In this document: one piece after another, positions 48,510 to 59,829 of the stretch
How positions within the stretch are numbered: the first letter of the stretch is position 1
How the letters are laid out: every line of letters starts with the position of its first letter
NCBI GenBank assembly: GCA_037179385.1
Contig: CM074193.1
Coordinates: 2,671,931 to 2,735,930, forward strand
Length of the DNA stretch: 64,000 bases
Origin: Holothuria scabra
Taxonomy: Eukaryota; Echinodermata; Holothuroidea; Aspidochirotida; Holothuriidae
Reading direction: 5' to 3'
Notes under the pieces: model-generated
Told to the model about the DNA's origin: nothing
Seen by the model: only the letters and a program-made list of their open reading frames with translations
Database searches by the model: none
Made by a program: the position numbers and the translations under genes

Positions 48510-49396
48510 TGTTACGAGACGACATCAACCAGATTGAATCCACGGACGAGCAAGTGGAAAGTTCTAGAAAGTGCTAGCTTCGGCGTTTTCTCTCGAGCAT
48601 ATTGAACGGGTAACCCCAGAGAACATTCGCACGGTTACGAGAATGTACGATCACCTACTGGAAACTACTGTATGATGTAATGGCCTAATAATAGCCAACT
48701 TGTGGTTATGGGTTACTGAGCCCAGAACTTTCGCTGTTTGTTTTGTACGAGATCAAACGAGACGTTTCCATTAGAGTGAGTTCCAGACTTTTCTGGAAGA
48801 ACTACCAGATATATAAAAGGTCATGCAAGCAGTGTGACAAGAGAGAAGAGAACAGAAGATACACAGATAATACAGAGACCAGACGCCTGCCTCGCCGCTT
48901 AACGTTGTAATTGTGTCGCCATTTACTAAGTCTATAGAGGCTTTTCACATGACGTCATAATACTCTCCGGCGGCCATGTTGGAATACATGTAACTACGTA
49001 GTAAACCATACGGGACGCGCTTCCTTGTTGAATTTGTACACACCGTGCACATCACAGTGCACACTTTGCAGTGCGTTCGGCGCAAAGCCACGTGTATTTG
49101 GCATGAATGTCCTCCAGCATGGCGGTTCCGTGACGCAATTGCAAAGCCTCTATAGTCTTCATCCTGCCTTCGCGGAACCGAGTCCTACGCTGTTCTGCTG
49201 TGCAATCGACGCTAACAACACTACCCCTTGGACAAAGAGTGATACCTTAAGCTGTAAAAGATTGTAAGTAGATTTAAGATTAATTGTTGTAAATTTAAGG
49301 AAGTAAGAGATGAATAATAAGTAAGTTGTTGATTTTAATCTCGCTCTTCTGTGGTCTTTCGCTGTTATTGGTTTGAATTGCGACCAAGCCGTAACA
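48510..49396 (+). mobile_element. Candidate LTR of an LTR retrotransposon, split by a MITE
   Basis: It starts TGTTACG and ends CGTAACA, so it has the TG...CA ends and short inverted repeat of an LTR. A clear TATA box (TATAAAAG, 48812-48819) lies inside, as in a U3 region. Removing the MITE at 48933-49154 leaves about 665 bp. Flanks (GTAAC before, GAATC after) do not form a clear duplication, and no gag/pol follows, so this is either a truncated element or an old solo LTR. Confidence 0.45.
48933..49154 (+). mobile_element. Family E MITE nested in the LTR
   Basis: The ends TATAGAGGCTTTTCA and (reverse complement) TATAGAGGCTTTGCA continue as similar GTCA-containing text for about 24 bp. GTC flanks both sides (48930-48932, 49155-49157) as a possible 3-bp duplication. 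The subterminal CGGCGGCCATGTTGG / CCAGCATGGCGG pair is shared with the copy at 33003. The 3-bp target would suit a PIF/Harbinger-type source, but this is inference. Confidence 0.7.
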
Positions 49397-49399
49397 GAA

Positions 49400-50970
49400 T
49401 CAGTAGAGGTCATTGCGCGTCTTAGCCAATTTCAATGGCGGCAATTTGCCAGTGCCCCTCCTCATTTTAGACCCTTAGAGTACGCCACCAAAATTTTCAA
49501 ATAAAGTATAGTTATTCAAAAATAAAAACCATTCTTAGCTGGGCCTAAGAATAGTTAAAAGGATCTTTAAAAATTGTTACAGACTACCAAAGACCGGATC
49601 GTCATTCTCCAAAAAAAGTTTGTGTTGTCACTATGTTACTGTTGTAAGTTCAAAACATAGCAAGCCTTACTACGAATGATGAAATCGTATCATGCTACTA
49701 TTGGTCTTGAGCACGATAATCAGTTCTATTGTTCGGAAGGGAAGACTTTCACTAAGTTTCTATGATACAATTAGCAGTAACATTTGCTAGTCGTTCTCTT
49801 ATTTCAGCATTCTTTTCTTCAAGTTACAGCACCATCATCACTGACGACTGGGCAAAAGCAAAGGGCAGCGTAGGTTAGCTGCTGGTCCACCCATTAGAGT
49901 GCTTCAGTCCGGGCGTAACCTACTTCGTTGGATAGAATTCCAGGTGAGAGGAAAGCCGGAAAACCCCAAAACACGTACATCGAGCGGGAGTTAAACCCAT
50001 GCACCTTTGATTCACCTTGGTGTGCCGCAGGCTGGAATACCACGCTGGTTCTCGAGGACCCCAATTTGAAACTGGCTAGAACAGTAGAATGTTGTCCAAA
50101 TTTATGAAAGGATGGTAGTCATAGTAACACTGCTAAAAGTGAACCTGTTTCCGTTTGGTCTTGTCACCTATAAGGGCTTTGCTCCCGGCGCATCATCACC
50201 CTGACTACAAGATGTTATCTTATCGAGATAAGAAATCGCGTTATCCTAAACCCAAGTCATATATACGCGACATTTTTGTGACGCAAACCAACTTTTTCCT
50301 ACTTAATTTCAGTTTATGAAAAGAAAAGGTGAAGATAAATATCGAAAAGAGTGGCAAAATATTGTATAAGCCTTAGCTCGAAAATTGCTAACAGAAGATG
50401 AATGTCCCCCCCCCCCCCCCAATATTTAGTACGCTATTTTGGTGACCTTGCTATCAGCAATTAAATTATGATTTCAATGTTTTCATTTTTCATTTCATTT
50501 TAAAATGCTATAGAAAATTTAAATCCCAGATAAATGAAATAGTGAGCTTTAATATCGCGTTTACACACGATATTACGATCTTTACTTCTAATTAATTATC
50601 ATAACGGAAATGAAATCTATAGATCAAAATGGTTTGTGAAAACAAGGGCTTCGGTCTAATCAGGCGGTTTCTTTTAATTATATACAGGTAGCAAACGCAT
50701 TGTTACCTCGTCTTTGTACTTCGGAGGTAACTAAATCGGGTGCGCAGCACATGGAACACTAGGGTATATTAATTGGAGTTTAGGGAATACTATGAATAGG
50801 CTGTTATGTAATTATTTGTCATATAGGACTGTAATGTGCAGTGTAAAGCTCCGTTTGTTATGATAACAAACTTGTTTTACGGAACTAAGCTCAGCCAAAT
50901 AAGATTCTCCCATTGCATCTCATTATATAGAAAAACTTAGTGAAATGAGCTTAAAAGGACAATCAAAGTT
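49400..50970. other. No gene recognised; weak tRNA-like SINE at 49860-50080 (minus)
   Basis: On the minus strand, ATGGGTTTAACTCCCGCTCG resembles a tRNA B-box region followed by GGGGTTTTCCGGCTTTCCTC, seen in several animal SINEs. No clear A-box. A C-run lies at 50407-50420. Confidence 0.25.
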
Positions 50971-50979
50971 TGTTCCACG

Positions 50980-51735
50980 CAGTGGCGTAGCTAGACATTT
51001 TTCAAGGGGACAAGCACCCAAATTTTCCTAATTTTTAAAGTGGGAACACCATTTCCAAGAGACGTAATCTGCGGTCTGCGAAGGGCGCCAAAATTTCACC
51101 CCTTTTTTTAGTAAACGAAAAAATTGAGAATATGAAGTTTGTTTTGGAAAAAAATTTGATCTTGGGTTCCGTGTTATGAAATATGAAAAGTTGGGGGATT
51201 ACTCATGAACCTGCATTCCCTAGTGACAAATTTGAACTTGCAAGGCGACCAAAGATCGTCGTTGATCTACATAGGTCTAATGTTATCTAGCTTGGCCTAC
51301 GAACTGCGGCTCCCCGACTACATTTTAAAAGTGGAGAGCTTATATCGGAGAAAATTTGGAATTTTATGAAACAAAATGCATGAAAATTCTATGAAAATGC
51401 CATTGTAGTGACCAGTGATCTGGTGTTCCATGTAGTAAATTTCCGATTTTTTTTCCTTTCCAGAGCTCTGAAAAGTTTACAAACCTGATTTATGAGGGAG
51501 CATTTTCCTGCATTAGGAATCGCAAATTGCGGAGCCCGAAGTGCGCCAAAAATGTCGCATCTTTGAAACAAATAATTACAAATATGGGGCTTTCATTGGA
51601 GAGAATTCGGAATTTCATGGAAGAACAGTTGGGAAAACCACACTGTAGTTGACAGGTGTCTCAAATGGTGAAGTTCCGAATTTTTCATTTTTCAGAGCGG
51701 GGAAATCGCCCCTTCCCCCTGTTGCTACGCCACTA
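50980..51735. mobile_element. Complete non-autonomous hAT element
   Basis: The octamer GTTCCACG is duplicated at 50972-50979 and 51736-51743. The ends CAGTGGCGTAGC and (reverse complement) TAGTGGCGTAGC are canonical hAT-like termini. Inside, a block of about 200 bp is repeated with divergence (GGAGAAAATTTGGAATTT... and GGAGAGAATTCGGAATTT..., each preceded by AAnGTCGC/GATCGTCG-type text). No transposase. Confidence 0.85.
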
Positions 51736-51744
51736 GTTCCACGA

Positions 51745-52115
51745 CTTTAATTCTGCTTCACAATCATACGTAGAGTTAAAATTGACAAAAGTGATTTGTT
51801 TTCGTGATATTCTGGTAAATAATGAGTAAAAGTAGGAAAATATTCGTTGCCAAACTCTGATTGCCCATTTGATACCGTTCATGCAGCAAGTACCTTTAAC
51901 GTCATCGAAATATTCAAACCTCTACTGTCAACAATGAACTGCAGATTCGTTGAAACAAAAGGTTCTCCATGTTTATGTAAAATTTACGCTAGCCAGAAAG
52001 ATGGCAGAAGACAAATCCCTGTCACAAACTCAAATAATCTCCACGAACCTTTTTTCGACGAAATATTTCATCCAAGGTTTTAGATCAAAAAGAATACTGA
52101 AGTATTTTATATTAA
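51745..52115. other. No gene recognised
   Basis: A plus-strand frame of 78 codons (51847-52083) shows no known domain. Confidence 0.3.
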
Positions 52116-52119
52116 AACA

Positions 52120-52233
52120 TCATACGATTGCCCGGGGTAGTTGTTGTGTGCATCCTGACATCAAGACTTTCAGACATGCTAAAAACACGACAATAACAAT
52201 TAGCAAACAACTGATCATGCCTCTTTCTGACAT
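52120..52233 (-). CDS. Candidate first coding exon with membrane anchor
   Basis: A minus-strand frame from ATG at 52233 begins MSERGMISCLLIVIVVFLAC and ends at TGA (52120). Near its end ATC|GTATGA could be a splice donor. A short positive N terminus followed by about 14 hydrophobic residues would make a signal anchor. No downstream exon was recognised, and a 37-codon frame can arise by chance. Confidence 0.2.
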   Translation of the reverse strand: MSERGMISCLLIVIVVFLACLKVLMSGCTQQLPRAIV

Positions 52234-52415
52234 ACTCTGCTCATAGCAGCTTATAGGATTCATCGATTCTAAGCGACCTCGCGAAAGGCAAGGTGAAAGC
52301 TCTGTATTTCTTGTTTCCGTGATTGCGCATAGCGTTAATCGAAACATGCGTACTTGAGCGTCTTCCAAATCAACTACGGAGGCTCAAAATTGCCGTGCCA
52401 AGATATACTGTATAA

Positions 52416-53266
52416 AGTGTACCTCAAATCTAATATTTTTAAAGTATATATTTCAGAGGTTGCAAAATGAATCTTATTCATCCAACCCCATTGTCATAGC
52501 TTGCTCCTTTGTTGAGAAATTAAATGTTGAAATTTATTCACTTCAAACAACAGAGTATATAGCTCAACAATTTGTGACTTTCTTGTTGTGTACAACTCGC
52601 TTGACCTGTTTATTTTCCCTTTGAAATTATTAATGTTTTATGACCTTGAACGCTTTCTGTTTCCTTGAATAGCATGTTTCAACGTTTAATTGCATCACCT
52701 CGTAAGAGTAAGAAAGATGTCACATATCGGTACAAGGTGACTAGGCTTTCAGAAAAACAAAGAAATACAAAGACTGTAGTTTGAGTAGTAAAACAATTAT
52801 ATTACACGTTATTGCACACTCTAACTTCATCAATTAAAGGCCTGTATATACGAGCAACATTTCTAAAACATTCTCAAAACACCTCACCTGCAACAAACCC
52901 CGAACATGCTTGTTTTCCGTTTGTTGCACTGTGTTGGCCTGTAGACAGAGTAAAAACAATTAGAAAACATTTTGAAAATGTTTTGAGAATTGTTTGTAAA
53001 GAATTGACTGGACATTTCTTTTGCAACATTTCCAAAACATGCTGTATACCCTGGCTACCTGTCTACACTGTGCAACAAACCGATAACAAGCATGTTTTTG
53101 TTTTGTAGCCAGTGGATGTTTTGAAAATGTTTTGGGAATGTTTTGGAATGTTGCTCGCGTATACAGGCCTTTATATCTCAGTTCAAGAATGTCCTTTATG
53201 AAAATGGGGTTGACCGTTTGCAATTCATTTTTCAAATGACGGTATATATTTTTGAAATAATTAGAC
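52416..53266. mobile_element. Family B element, copy 6, split by a MITE
   Basis: The left part (AGTGTACCTCAAATC to about 52836) and right part (53172 to about 53266) match family B. The text CATCAATTA | TATATCTCAG rejoins cleanly when 52837-53171 is removed, matching CATTTTATATCTCAG in the other copies. Confidence 0.65.
52837..53171. mobile_element. 335-bp MITE nested in family B
   Basis: The ends AAGGCCTGTATATACGAGC and (reverse complement) AAGGCCTGTATACGCGAGC continue as AACATT and ACATT-rich text. The target appears to be TA (or TTA). Inner repeats of TGCAACAAACC...AACATGCTTGTTTT are themselves inverted. No coding sequence. Confidence 0.75.
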
Positions 53267-53284
53267 TTCACTTAGTTTGCAAGT

Positions 53285-53567
53285 TAGATGGAAGTTTTAC
53301 GGCTCAGTTTCCATCAAATTGGTTCAAGTTGAATCGGCCACGGCATTTTTCCTGTTGAGGTTCACTGGCCCTTTTTTCTTATGAAGAAAGAACTTTATTT
53401 ACAGCTCGAGTATGTGCTCACTAGTTTGTATAAGCTACTCCACTGCTTATGGGTAAAAAGGTATTCGGTATGACCCGGCCAGGACTCGAACTTCCGACCT
53501 CCTGACCTCCTGATTTGGAGTCGGATGCTTCAAGACTGCAACTACTTAACCATGCAGTCGGTTTAGA
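53285..53567 (-). mobile_element. tRNA-derived SINE, fullest copy, minus strand
   Basis: On the minus strand the head reads CATGGTTAAGTAGTTGC (A-box) and GTTCGAGTCCTGGCC (a near-canonical B-box, complement of 53477-53491), then CCGGGTCATACCG and the body. The body holds CCATAAGCAGTGG, GCCAGTGAACCTCAACAG and GAGCCGTAAAAC. An insertion of about 50 bp (AAGAACTTTATTTACAGCTC) lies at 53386-53440; a similar phrase recurs at 53995-54015. Other copies: 3470, 6478, 24490, 24700, 62523. Confidence 0.7.
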
Positions 53568-53584
53568 CTTGAGGCACACTCGAA

Positions 53585-54660
53585 AACCTAACTGTACTTA
53601 AAGTGAAAGTGAACAACTTTTGGCTTTCAAAGAAGCGTAATCTGCAGTGCATTCGTAAACATGTTTTATAAACGCAGTTTCCTTTGGTAAACCCCTCAAT
53701 TTACTTTTTTCAAATTTTGTTAGTTCTAACGTAATCTAATCTTACAGAGGCACCAACTTAAGAACCACTATGTAACTGTATAACATGACAACTTTACATT
53801 CAATTGGCGTGTAATGCTTCGTTTTGGATACAGAATATTTCTTATATTAAGATCCCTGATTTTCACATCATTTATGATAAATAAGTGTGCAACAGGATTG
53901 CAAAACGAAAAACGAGGCCGAGATAAAACAAGTCGAAGTTTGTGCCAGGTAAAGTTTGCTGTATGCAAGCAATCCAGCTGTTTTTCCTTTCAAGGAAGAA
54001 CTTTGTTTACAGCTTCAACATACGCAATACAACTAGCAATTTTCATATCACGCTGTTAGTGACGCGTTCCTGTTTGTAAGATGCAGTATTCTTTGGCAGT
54101 TTTGCAATAACAACCGGGTGGCTTTATTTTCAGAAAATAAGGTCCCACAGAAACGAATTGGTTTTCCTTCAAGCTCATGTATTAACTTTCAAATTTTCAG
54201 ACAAATAATACAACATGCAAAATCCTATCATTTGTAATACATTTGGAAACATAATTATATTGGAAGAGTTTGTGAATGAAATTTTTGATGAATTTGAGAA
54301 TAATGATTCTATTTTCCGTTTATGTCATTTCCATTTCCGACAAATTTGATTCCAATTCTCCTGTATTAGCTTTCATTACATGATAAAACTCCATTTCTAA
54401 TCGCAATTAATTGTTTGAGAACATGTCCTTCAAAAGAAACATTACACATTACACTTTGACAACACTGTGCCATACTACACATCATCATTTTTTCAGAAGG
54501 AACACGTTGCTTCAGAAACATTCAACATTTGAAGAGGTACGGTATACCTTCAGAACCGTAAAAGATATTGACATCATTCCAACGGATTTTCCTCAGTAAA
54601 GATCACTCCTTAACTGCCAAGTTCACTGCATTAGGCTGACATGTCACAGAAGTGTTGATA
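53585..54660. other. No gene recognised
   Basis: The plus frame at 53814-54059 has no recognisable domain. Nothing else. Confidence 0.3.
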
Positions 54661-54672
54661 ATCTGGTAACAT

Positions 54673-56796
54673 CAGTGGCGTAGCTACAAGTCGCCCCCCC
54701 CCCCCCCCCCGAAAATAATTTGGGGGAATTTGATGAAATTGGGGAAATTTGATGAATTTTCTTACTCTAACAAAAACTTCTCAAAATTTTTGTTAAAATA
54801 AAAAATTCTGAGACATTTCTCATACATAATTTATATTTTCATGCAACAAATTAACCCAGTTATGAGATTTCGTCATTGTCCCATGAACCGACCCTACTTG
54901 CGTTCCACAGAAATGTTCTCCCCGTGTAGCAGATTGAATGTTCTCTTGTATACGCTTTTTATGATCAGTGCATTTCAGTGCACATGAAGCTGTTATTCAG
55001 GAATTTAACAACAGCTGATACAGTACGAATAACACTGAAAGGCTGTTAACCCGAACTTATCCCCTTGCACACAGCGATCTCTGCGTTGTACTTTGGGAAT
55101 TCAGTAAAAGGATGTGAGAACTGACAAGTCACTAACGTAGACACCCCCCCCCCCCCCGAGTTTATTATATTGTCCCGCAAGCTAGCAGTAGCTACACCGA
55201 TTTTACTCTGTGTACATAACGATGGATGGGGCTGAAACAATCCATGGCCAACGATAAACTTAAAGTTAGTCTAGAAATTAGAATGAACGGGATCCATTGG
55301 CATACTTAGATTTTGTTACTAATCCTAATCCTTGGAGGTTTACATGCTAGTTCGGGAAAAAAGCGTTCTGCTCACTTGGGGTGTAACAATAAACGGGTCC
55401 ATGAGTACCTTGTAGCCTTCTTCACTTCACAGACTGCTGTTCTTACAGGATATCCTGTGTGATCGAGCCACTGTTAGGCCTCCTTTTAGTGTCGTACGAA
55501 GGGGAACCACTGGGCCATGCCCCCCTCACAGATGCCACTTTTTCTTTGTTCTTAAAAATAAGTAGTTATATATAACACAGATTTTACTTCAAAATATAGC
55601 ATATGTGGCACCAGGTTGCATATAAGGACACCCAATTTTTCAAAAATTTTCAAAGGAGAAAGATTGTCTCTGCAAGTACGTCCCTCAGTGATGCCAGTAT
55701 TTTAATTCCTACAAATAGGCAAATTCTGTCAAGTTCCAATTTTTACTTTAAAAGTGTAGACTCTGTTTCCCACTGGTGGCATCGATAAAAATAAAGACTA
55801 CATGTGTTGGTTCTCTATACATGCACGAGTACGCTATTTTTGACCATCTAAGGGGTCTGATTTTTTCGAAATTTTTTTACGCTCCGCGCCAACCAATGGT
55901 GGGGTTTCGCTCATTCTTTTAGGGAAAATAACATTTTTGGGTCAGATTACCCCTTAACTCTCTGATCACTTTTCAGTTTGCGAACATATTTTGAACGAAG
56001 GATTTTATTTGCAAACGACAAAAGAAGGTAGTGACTGGGTAGATTCTTCGTATAAGTCTGGAAAATGCTATTTCCGGCCATCTGAGGGGTCTGATTTTTC
56101 GAAATTTTCACTACGCTCCGCGCCAACCAATGGTGGACCTCCGCTTAGATAATCTTCATGACAAAATAACGTTTTGTGGCCAAGAAATACCACAAATCCT
56201 ATACTGATCAATGCTCTTTTATTTTGACTCCTAAAAGTGTGCAAATTGAATGACAAGTTTTACTTCGTAAGGTAACATAAATGGCATAAGAATGCATATA
56301 AAGACACAAAAGTTTCAGTTTTATCCTCATGAACCACCACGATTCAACTTTTTACACTGTTCCTGTCAAAGTCGCAAATCTTGCACCATTTTGCATCTAG
56401 GCTCCTTGAAAAGTCAAAAACTTTCTGGACACCCCTCCTTTTAGACCATACTGCATTCCCCACCCCCTTTCAGAAAAATCCTGGGTACGCCACTGCGTTA
56501 GTACATTCAAATAAACCAGTATTGTTGACCAAAATAATATATTAAGAGCTGTTATTTCCAATTGCTCTATGTTATACTTTAAGATTAAAAATGCAGGTAA
56601 TACAGGAATACAGGGACCACGGAGACGGGGAGGCTAGGGGGGCTTTAGCCCCCGCACTTACACAATGACATTGTAATGTTGTTATACTTGTAAATTTGCA
56701 TTTTTTATATGAAATACATATACATTGACTGGCAAAAATTTGGGGGAAATTTCATACCTCCCCCCCCCCCCGGAAAAAATGCTAGCTACGCCACTG
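54673..56796. mobile_element. 2.1-kb non-autonomous hAT with nested elements
   Basis: The octamer GGTAACAT is duplicated exactly at 54665-54672 and 56797-56804. The ends CAGTGGCGTAGCTA and GCTAGCTACGCCACTG are near-perfect inverted repeats. Long C-runs lie just inside both ends (about 54693-54710, 56759-56771) with TTTGGGGGAA text. The interior holds a family C copy (55486-56494) and a GGGGGCTTTAGCCCCC palindrome (about 56638-56653). No transposase frame was seen. Confidence 0.85.
55486..56494. mobile_element. Family C element, copy 2, nested
   Basis: It matches 2022-3270 in order: ACTGGGCCATGCC, GCATATGTGGCACCAG, two GGGGTCTGATTTTT blocks about 232 bp apart (55850 and 56084) with GCTCCGCGCCAACCAATGG, and a TCCTGGGTACGCCACTG end. 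The left terminus is decayed (TAGTGTCGTACG) and no target duplication is clear. Confidence 0.6.
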
Positions 56797-57083
56797 GGTA
56801 ACATATCGCACGGTTTGAGCCGTTACATGTACACCACAGATAAGAATCAAGAGGAAACTGTTTTGAACTTCAAGAACACCGCTTTACAAATTAGTGGCAA
56901 ATTTTATTTCCAACGATTTATCTTAATGCTAAAAGTATACGCTTCACCTTCGGTTCTCCTTGCCATTTTTACTCAGATTAAAAAAGAAACGTCTCTTTGT
57001 TTAGTTAATATCATATATTAACATATTTGATGTTAACATTAATTTGGCTTTAATCCATAAAGCAAGAACTTCAAACAGGAAAG

Positions 57084-57183
57084 TAGCCTGCGTAGCGCCT
57101 TTGTGGCTACGGCCCCCTTTAGGCCCCTTGATTTTTCGTAGCGATGAGCTGAACGAAAAGATTTCGTCCGCTCCGCGGGCTAC
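57084..57183 (+). mobile_element. Family D MITE, copy 2
   Basis: 100 bp, TAGCCTGCGTAGC to CCGCGGGCTAC, with CAGGAAAG duplicated at 57076-57083 and 57184-57191. The ends are inverted (TAGCCTGCG / CGCGGGCTA). Confidence 0.85.
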
Positions 57184-57247
57184 CAGGAAAGCTGAAATAA
57201 ATATAACCTCAGAGGAATTCTCATATTAAAAATTTCAGTTGGTTTAA

Positions 57248-57505
57248 AGGACAAGCGCGTTCATCTCAACTTGAAGCAATGTAGTAGGCTTTTCTGATGT
57301 CATAATTGGCTGTTGAGAGTCATGTGACAATATTGTTTTCTCTTCAAATGTGAAATTTACTAGAAGGAACTGCTAGGTTTACCTTAAATATGCAATATTG
57401 AAGTCAAGTAAAATGTAATGAAAGACAGTTTGAAGAGAAACTAGGTGAAAATTGAAATATTTATCTTTTGCCTCAAAGCAAGTTTATGGTGACTGCTCTT
57501 GCCCT
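57248..57505 (+). mobile_element. TTAA-target MITE of the AGGGCAAG family, complete
   Basis: TTAA at 57244-57247 and 57506-57509 flanks 258 bp with ends AGGACAAGCGCG and (reverse complement) AGGGCAAGAGCAGTC. It is homologous to both members of the inverted pair at 18711-19180. Confidence 0.7.
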
Positions 57506-57535
57506 TTAAGTTAAAACTTATATACTTCTTATTAT

Positions 57536-57815
57536 ATTGCACAGAGAGGGCTTAAGTAATTTTATCAGCCCATAAAAGTTAAAAGTTCTACCACACCTTG
57601 GTACAAGGTGCAGTAACTTTCAGAAAAACAAAGAAATACAAAGATTGTAATTTCAAAAATTATTGAGCAATATACCATTTTAAGATGAGTCAATAAACTT
57701 CATCATTTTATATCTAAGCTCAGAAATGTCCCATGAAAATGGCAGGTGGACTGTTAGAATTCATTTTCCATGCTCTTCAACATATGTATTTTAATTTTTC
57801 GACTTGAGGTACACT
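57536..57815. mobile_element. Family B fragment, right half
   Basis: From CACAGAGAGGGC to GACTTGAGGTACACT before TTAA (57816-57819). Includes CACACCTTGGTACAAGGTGC and GGACTGTTAGAATTCATT. The left arm is missing. Confidence 0.65.
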
Positions 57816-57829
57816 TTAAGAAATTTTCT

Positions 57830-58150
57830 GCAATTAGACATTTGTAACATCATAATGTTTTACGCCATCATCATCTGTTGTATACATGCAACTGTGGTAG
57901 CCTGGTGGGGTTAGGATTAAGCCAGAAAAAGAAAAAGAAAAAAAAAACAATAAAAAACAAAGTACACCTCTACAGCCCTTTCCTCTCAACTGAATAAGGT
58001 ATTTGTCAATATTGTTGACAAGAGTTAACCGTCGGATAAATGCACCTTAAACAGTTTCCATCAGTAGGAAGTCTCGGACATTTGGTCTGGGACAACTGGT
58101 TTGTCCCTGGGGCAGTTCCTTCTCCGTAAATGTGCCTATCTCCAGGATGA
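57830..58150. other. No gene recognised
   Basis: An A-rich patch at 57927-57960. Nothing else. Confidence 0.3.
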
Positions 58151-58158
58151 TTCCCATC

Positions 58159-58353
58159 CAGTGGAGTAGCCACGGGGGGGGGGGGGAGTGGGGGTAGAAC
58201 GCCCCCCTCCATGACCCATCCTTGCAATGCAAAAACACCTAGAATAGCAGTTTTTTCTCCCTCCCTAGACTTTAACGTCATTTCGTGACCCAAGTCCCTC
58301 TCAAGCGCCCAAGACACCTACGCCCCCATGACACAATCCTGGCTACCCGACTG
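58159..58353. mobile_element. Short hAT-like MITE, complete
   Basis: TTCCCATC is duplicated at 58151-58158 and 58354-58361. The ends CAGTGGAGTAGCCACGG and (reverse complement) CAGTCGGGTAGCCAGG match hAT termini. It is 195 bp, with a G-run just inside the left end. Confidence 0.8.
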
Positions 58354-58542
58354 TTCCCATCCATTTGTTTTCGGGCGACTATGCTACCACAGAGTAATGA
58401 GTGGATGCTTTTAGGAGAACAGGTGTGGGTTGGAAATACACAGCTACAAAGTTTTTTGAAGGGTAGAAATAGGTCAAAGGTCAAGGGGTAATTATTGTAA
58501 AGGTACGTAAAACAGTGTGCTATGCCCTACCGGTGTTCAGAT

Positions 58543-58608
58543 GTTTTGTCACCAATTTACCTGAACAGAATGGCCACGCACGCCTGCGCAGATATGAACT
58601 TCGAACTC
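58543..58608. repeat. Short dispersed repeat, copy 1
   Basis: TTTTGTCACCAATTTACCTG, then AACAGAATGGCCACGCACGC and CTTCGAACTC. It matches 60699-60763 with few changes. Confidence 0.6.
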
Positions 58609-58619
58609 TTCTCTATTGG

Positions 58620-59440
58620 CAAGGTGGGAATTCTTATGGATTGAGTTGTACTAGTACAGTGTTCTCGCACTGATGAGGTTGAGTTTTACGAAGTATTTCC
58701 TTCTTCAGTTGTTCAGTCTCACTGCAGCATGCTTTTCATCGTAACTTACTTATTCCAATGCAAATAGTCAGGAAGTTTTTGCAAATATTTCCTGGCAAAG
58801 TGTCCTTTAAACAGAGCTCTAATTTCAACCTAACATATACCTTGAAAATGACTTTTCTGTTGGTTTTAAGTTTATAGTAATCGAGATTCGTGTTTGCAAA
58901 AATCCTTGAATTTGTCAGAAGACCCTGTCTCTATCCCTGTATCCTTCAAATCAGAAAGAATATGCACAATATTACATGAAACGTCAAGGTTATAGGTTTC
59001 TAGTTTGGAAAAAGTAATGATAGATTGTTTTCAATTATTCACCAAACCTTCTAGGGATTTTTTGTAATGTTATGGCGATATATCAAGGCTTCCCGGAGAT
59101 ACGGAGGGCAAATACAAATATATAGGAATTTAAAAAGTTTCAAATGTCTGTATCTGGCGTATTAAAATTTCAAGGCAAGCGCCTTCTTCTGGTTGAATGA
59201 TGAAGCTAACTTCGATTTTCAACAACTTTTCCCAATACTGTCAAACAACCTTCTAACAGTCTAACACAGTTTTGTGAAAACCTTTGAGGTCGAATGAAAC
59301 TAACTTTTTAAAAGGTTTCCTTTAAGACTTATATGTTCTTATGTCTCGGTTATCAAAACTCTTAGCACAACTTAAACTAATGAAGTAACATGCATAGCCT
59401 ACTCTTTCTCGAGTCAACGAAGCAATATGGAGTGTGTTTA
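58620..59440. other. No gene recognised
   Basis: Nothing supportable. CAGGGGTGGCGCCAGGATTT at about 59446, just after this stretch, looks like a hAT end without a partner; G-runs follow. Confidence 0.3.
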
Positions 59441-59694
59441 GGCACAGGGGTGGCGCCAGGATTTCCCCGACAGGGGGGCCACGCTCCCCGACAGGGGGGG
59501 GGGCAGCATTTCAAGCACTTCTACGAGGGCAGATATTTTTCACTTTCATACTCCTCGAGCCCTCATCCCTTTACAAAGGGCCTGGATTGACTGCATAGGG
59601 ACTTCTGGGTTGTTATATCGAGTAAATTACGCACACACCACACACTGAACCTAACCCGACACAAATGTTTATGACCTTGTTTCCAAATTTGAAT

Positions 59695-59719
59695 CAGGGA
59701 GCCAAATAACAGCTCCCTG
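59695..59719. repeat. Hairpin motif, AGGGAG...CTCCCT, copy 3
   Basis: CAGGGAGC (59695-59702) and GCTCCCTG (59712-59719) form a perfect 8-bp stem with a 9-base loop, followed by TTCGGATAGAG. See 1957 and 10612. Confidence 0.55.
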
Positions 59720-59829
59720 TTCGGATAGAGCCACACATACATTTGCGTACATTCGGCTGTGGTAAAAATGTTGATATACTCGCTCCTGCAATGAGTGACA
59801 ATTTTCACTTGAAGGTGACTTGACAGAAC

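Noticed and set aside
59446..59600. CAGGGGTGGCGCCAGGATTT as the start of a complete hAT element
   Set aside because: No inverted right end or 8-bp duplication was found downstream.
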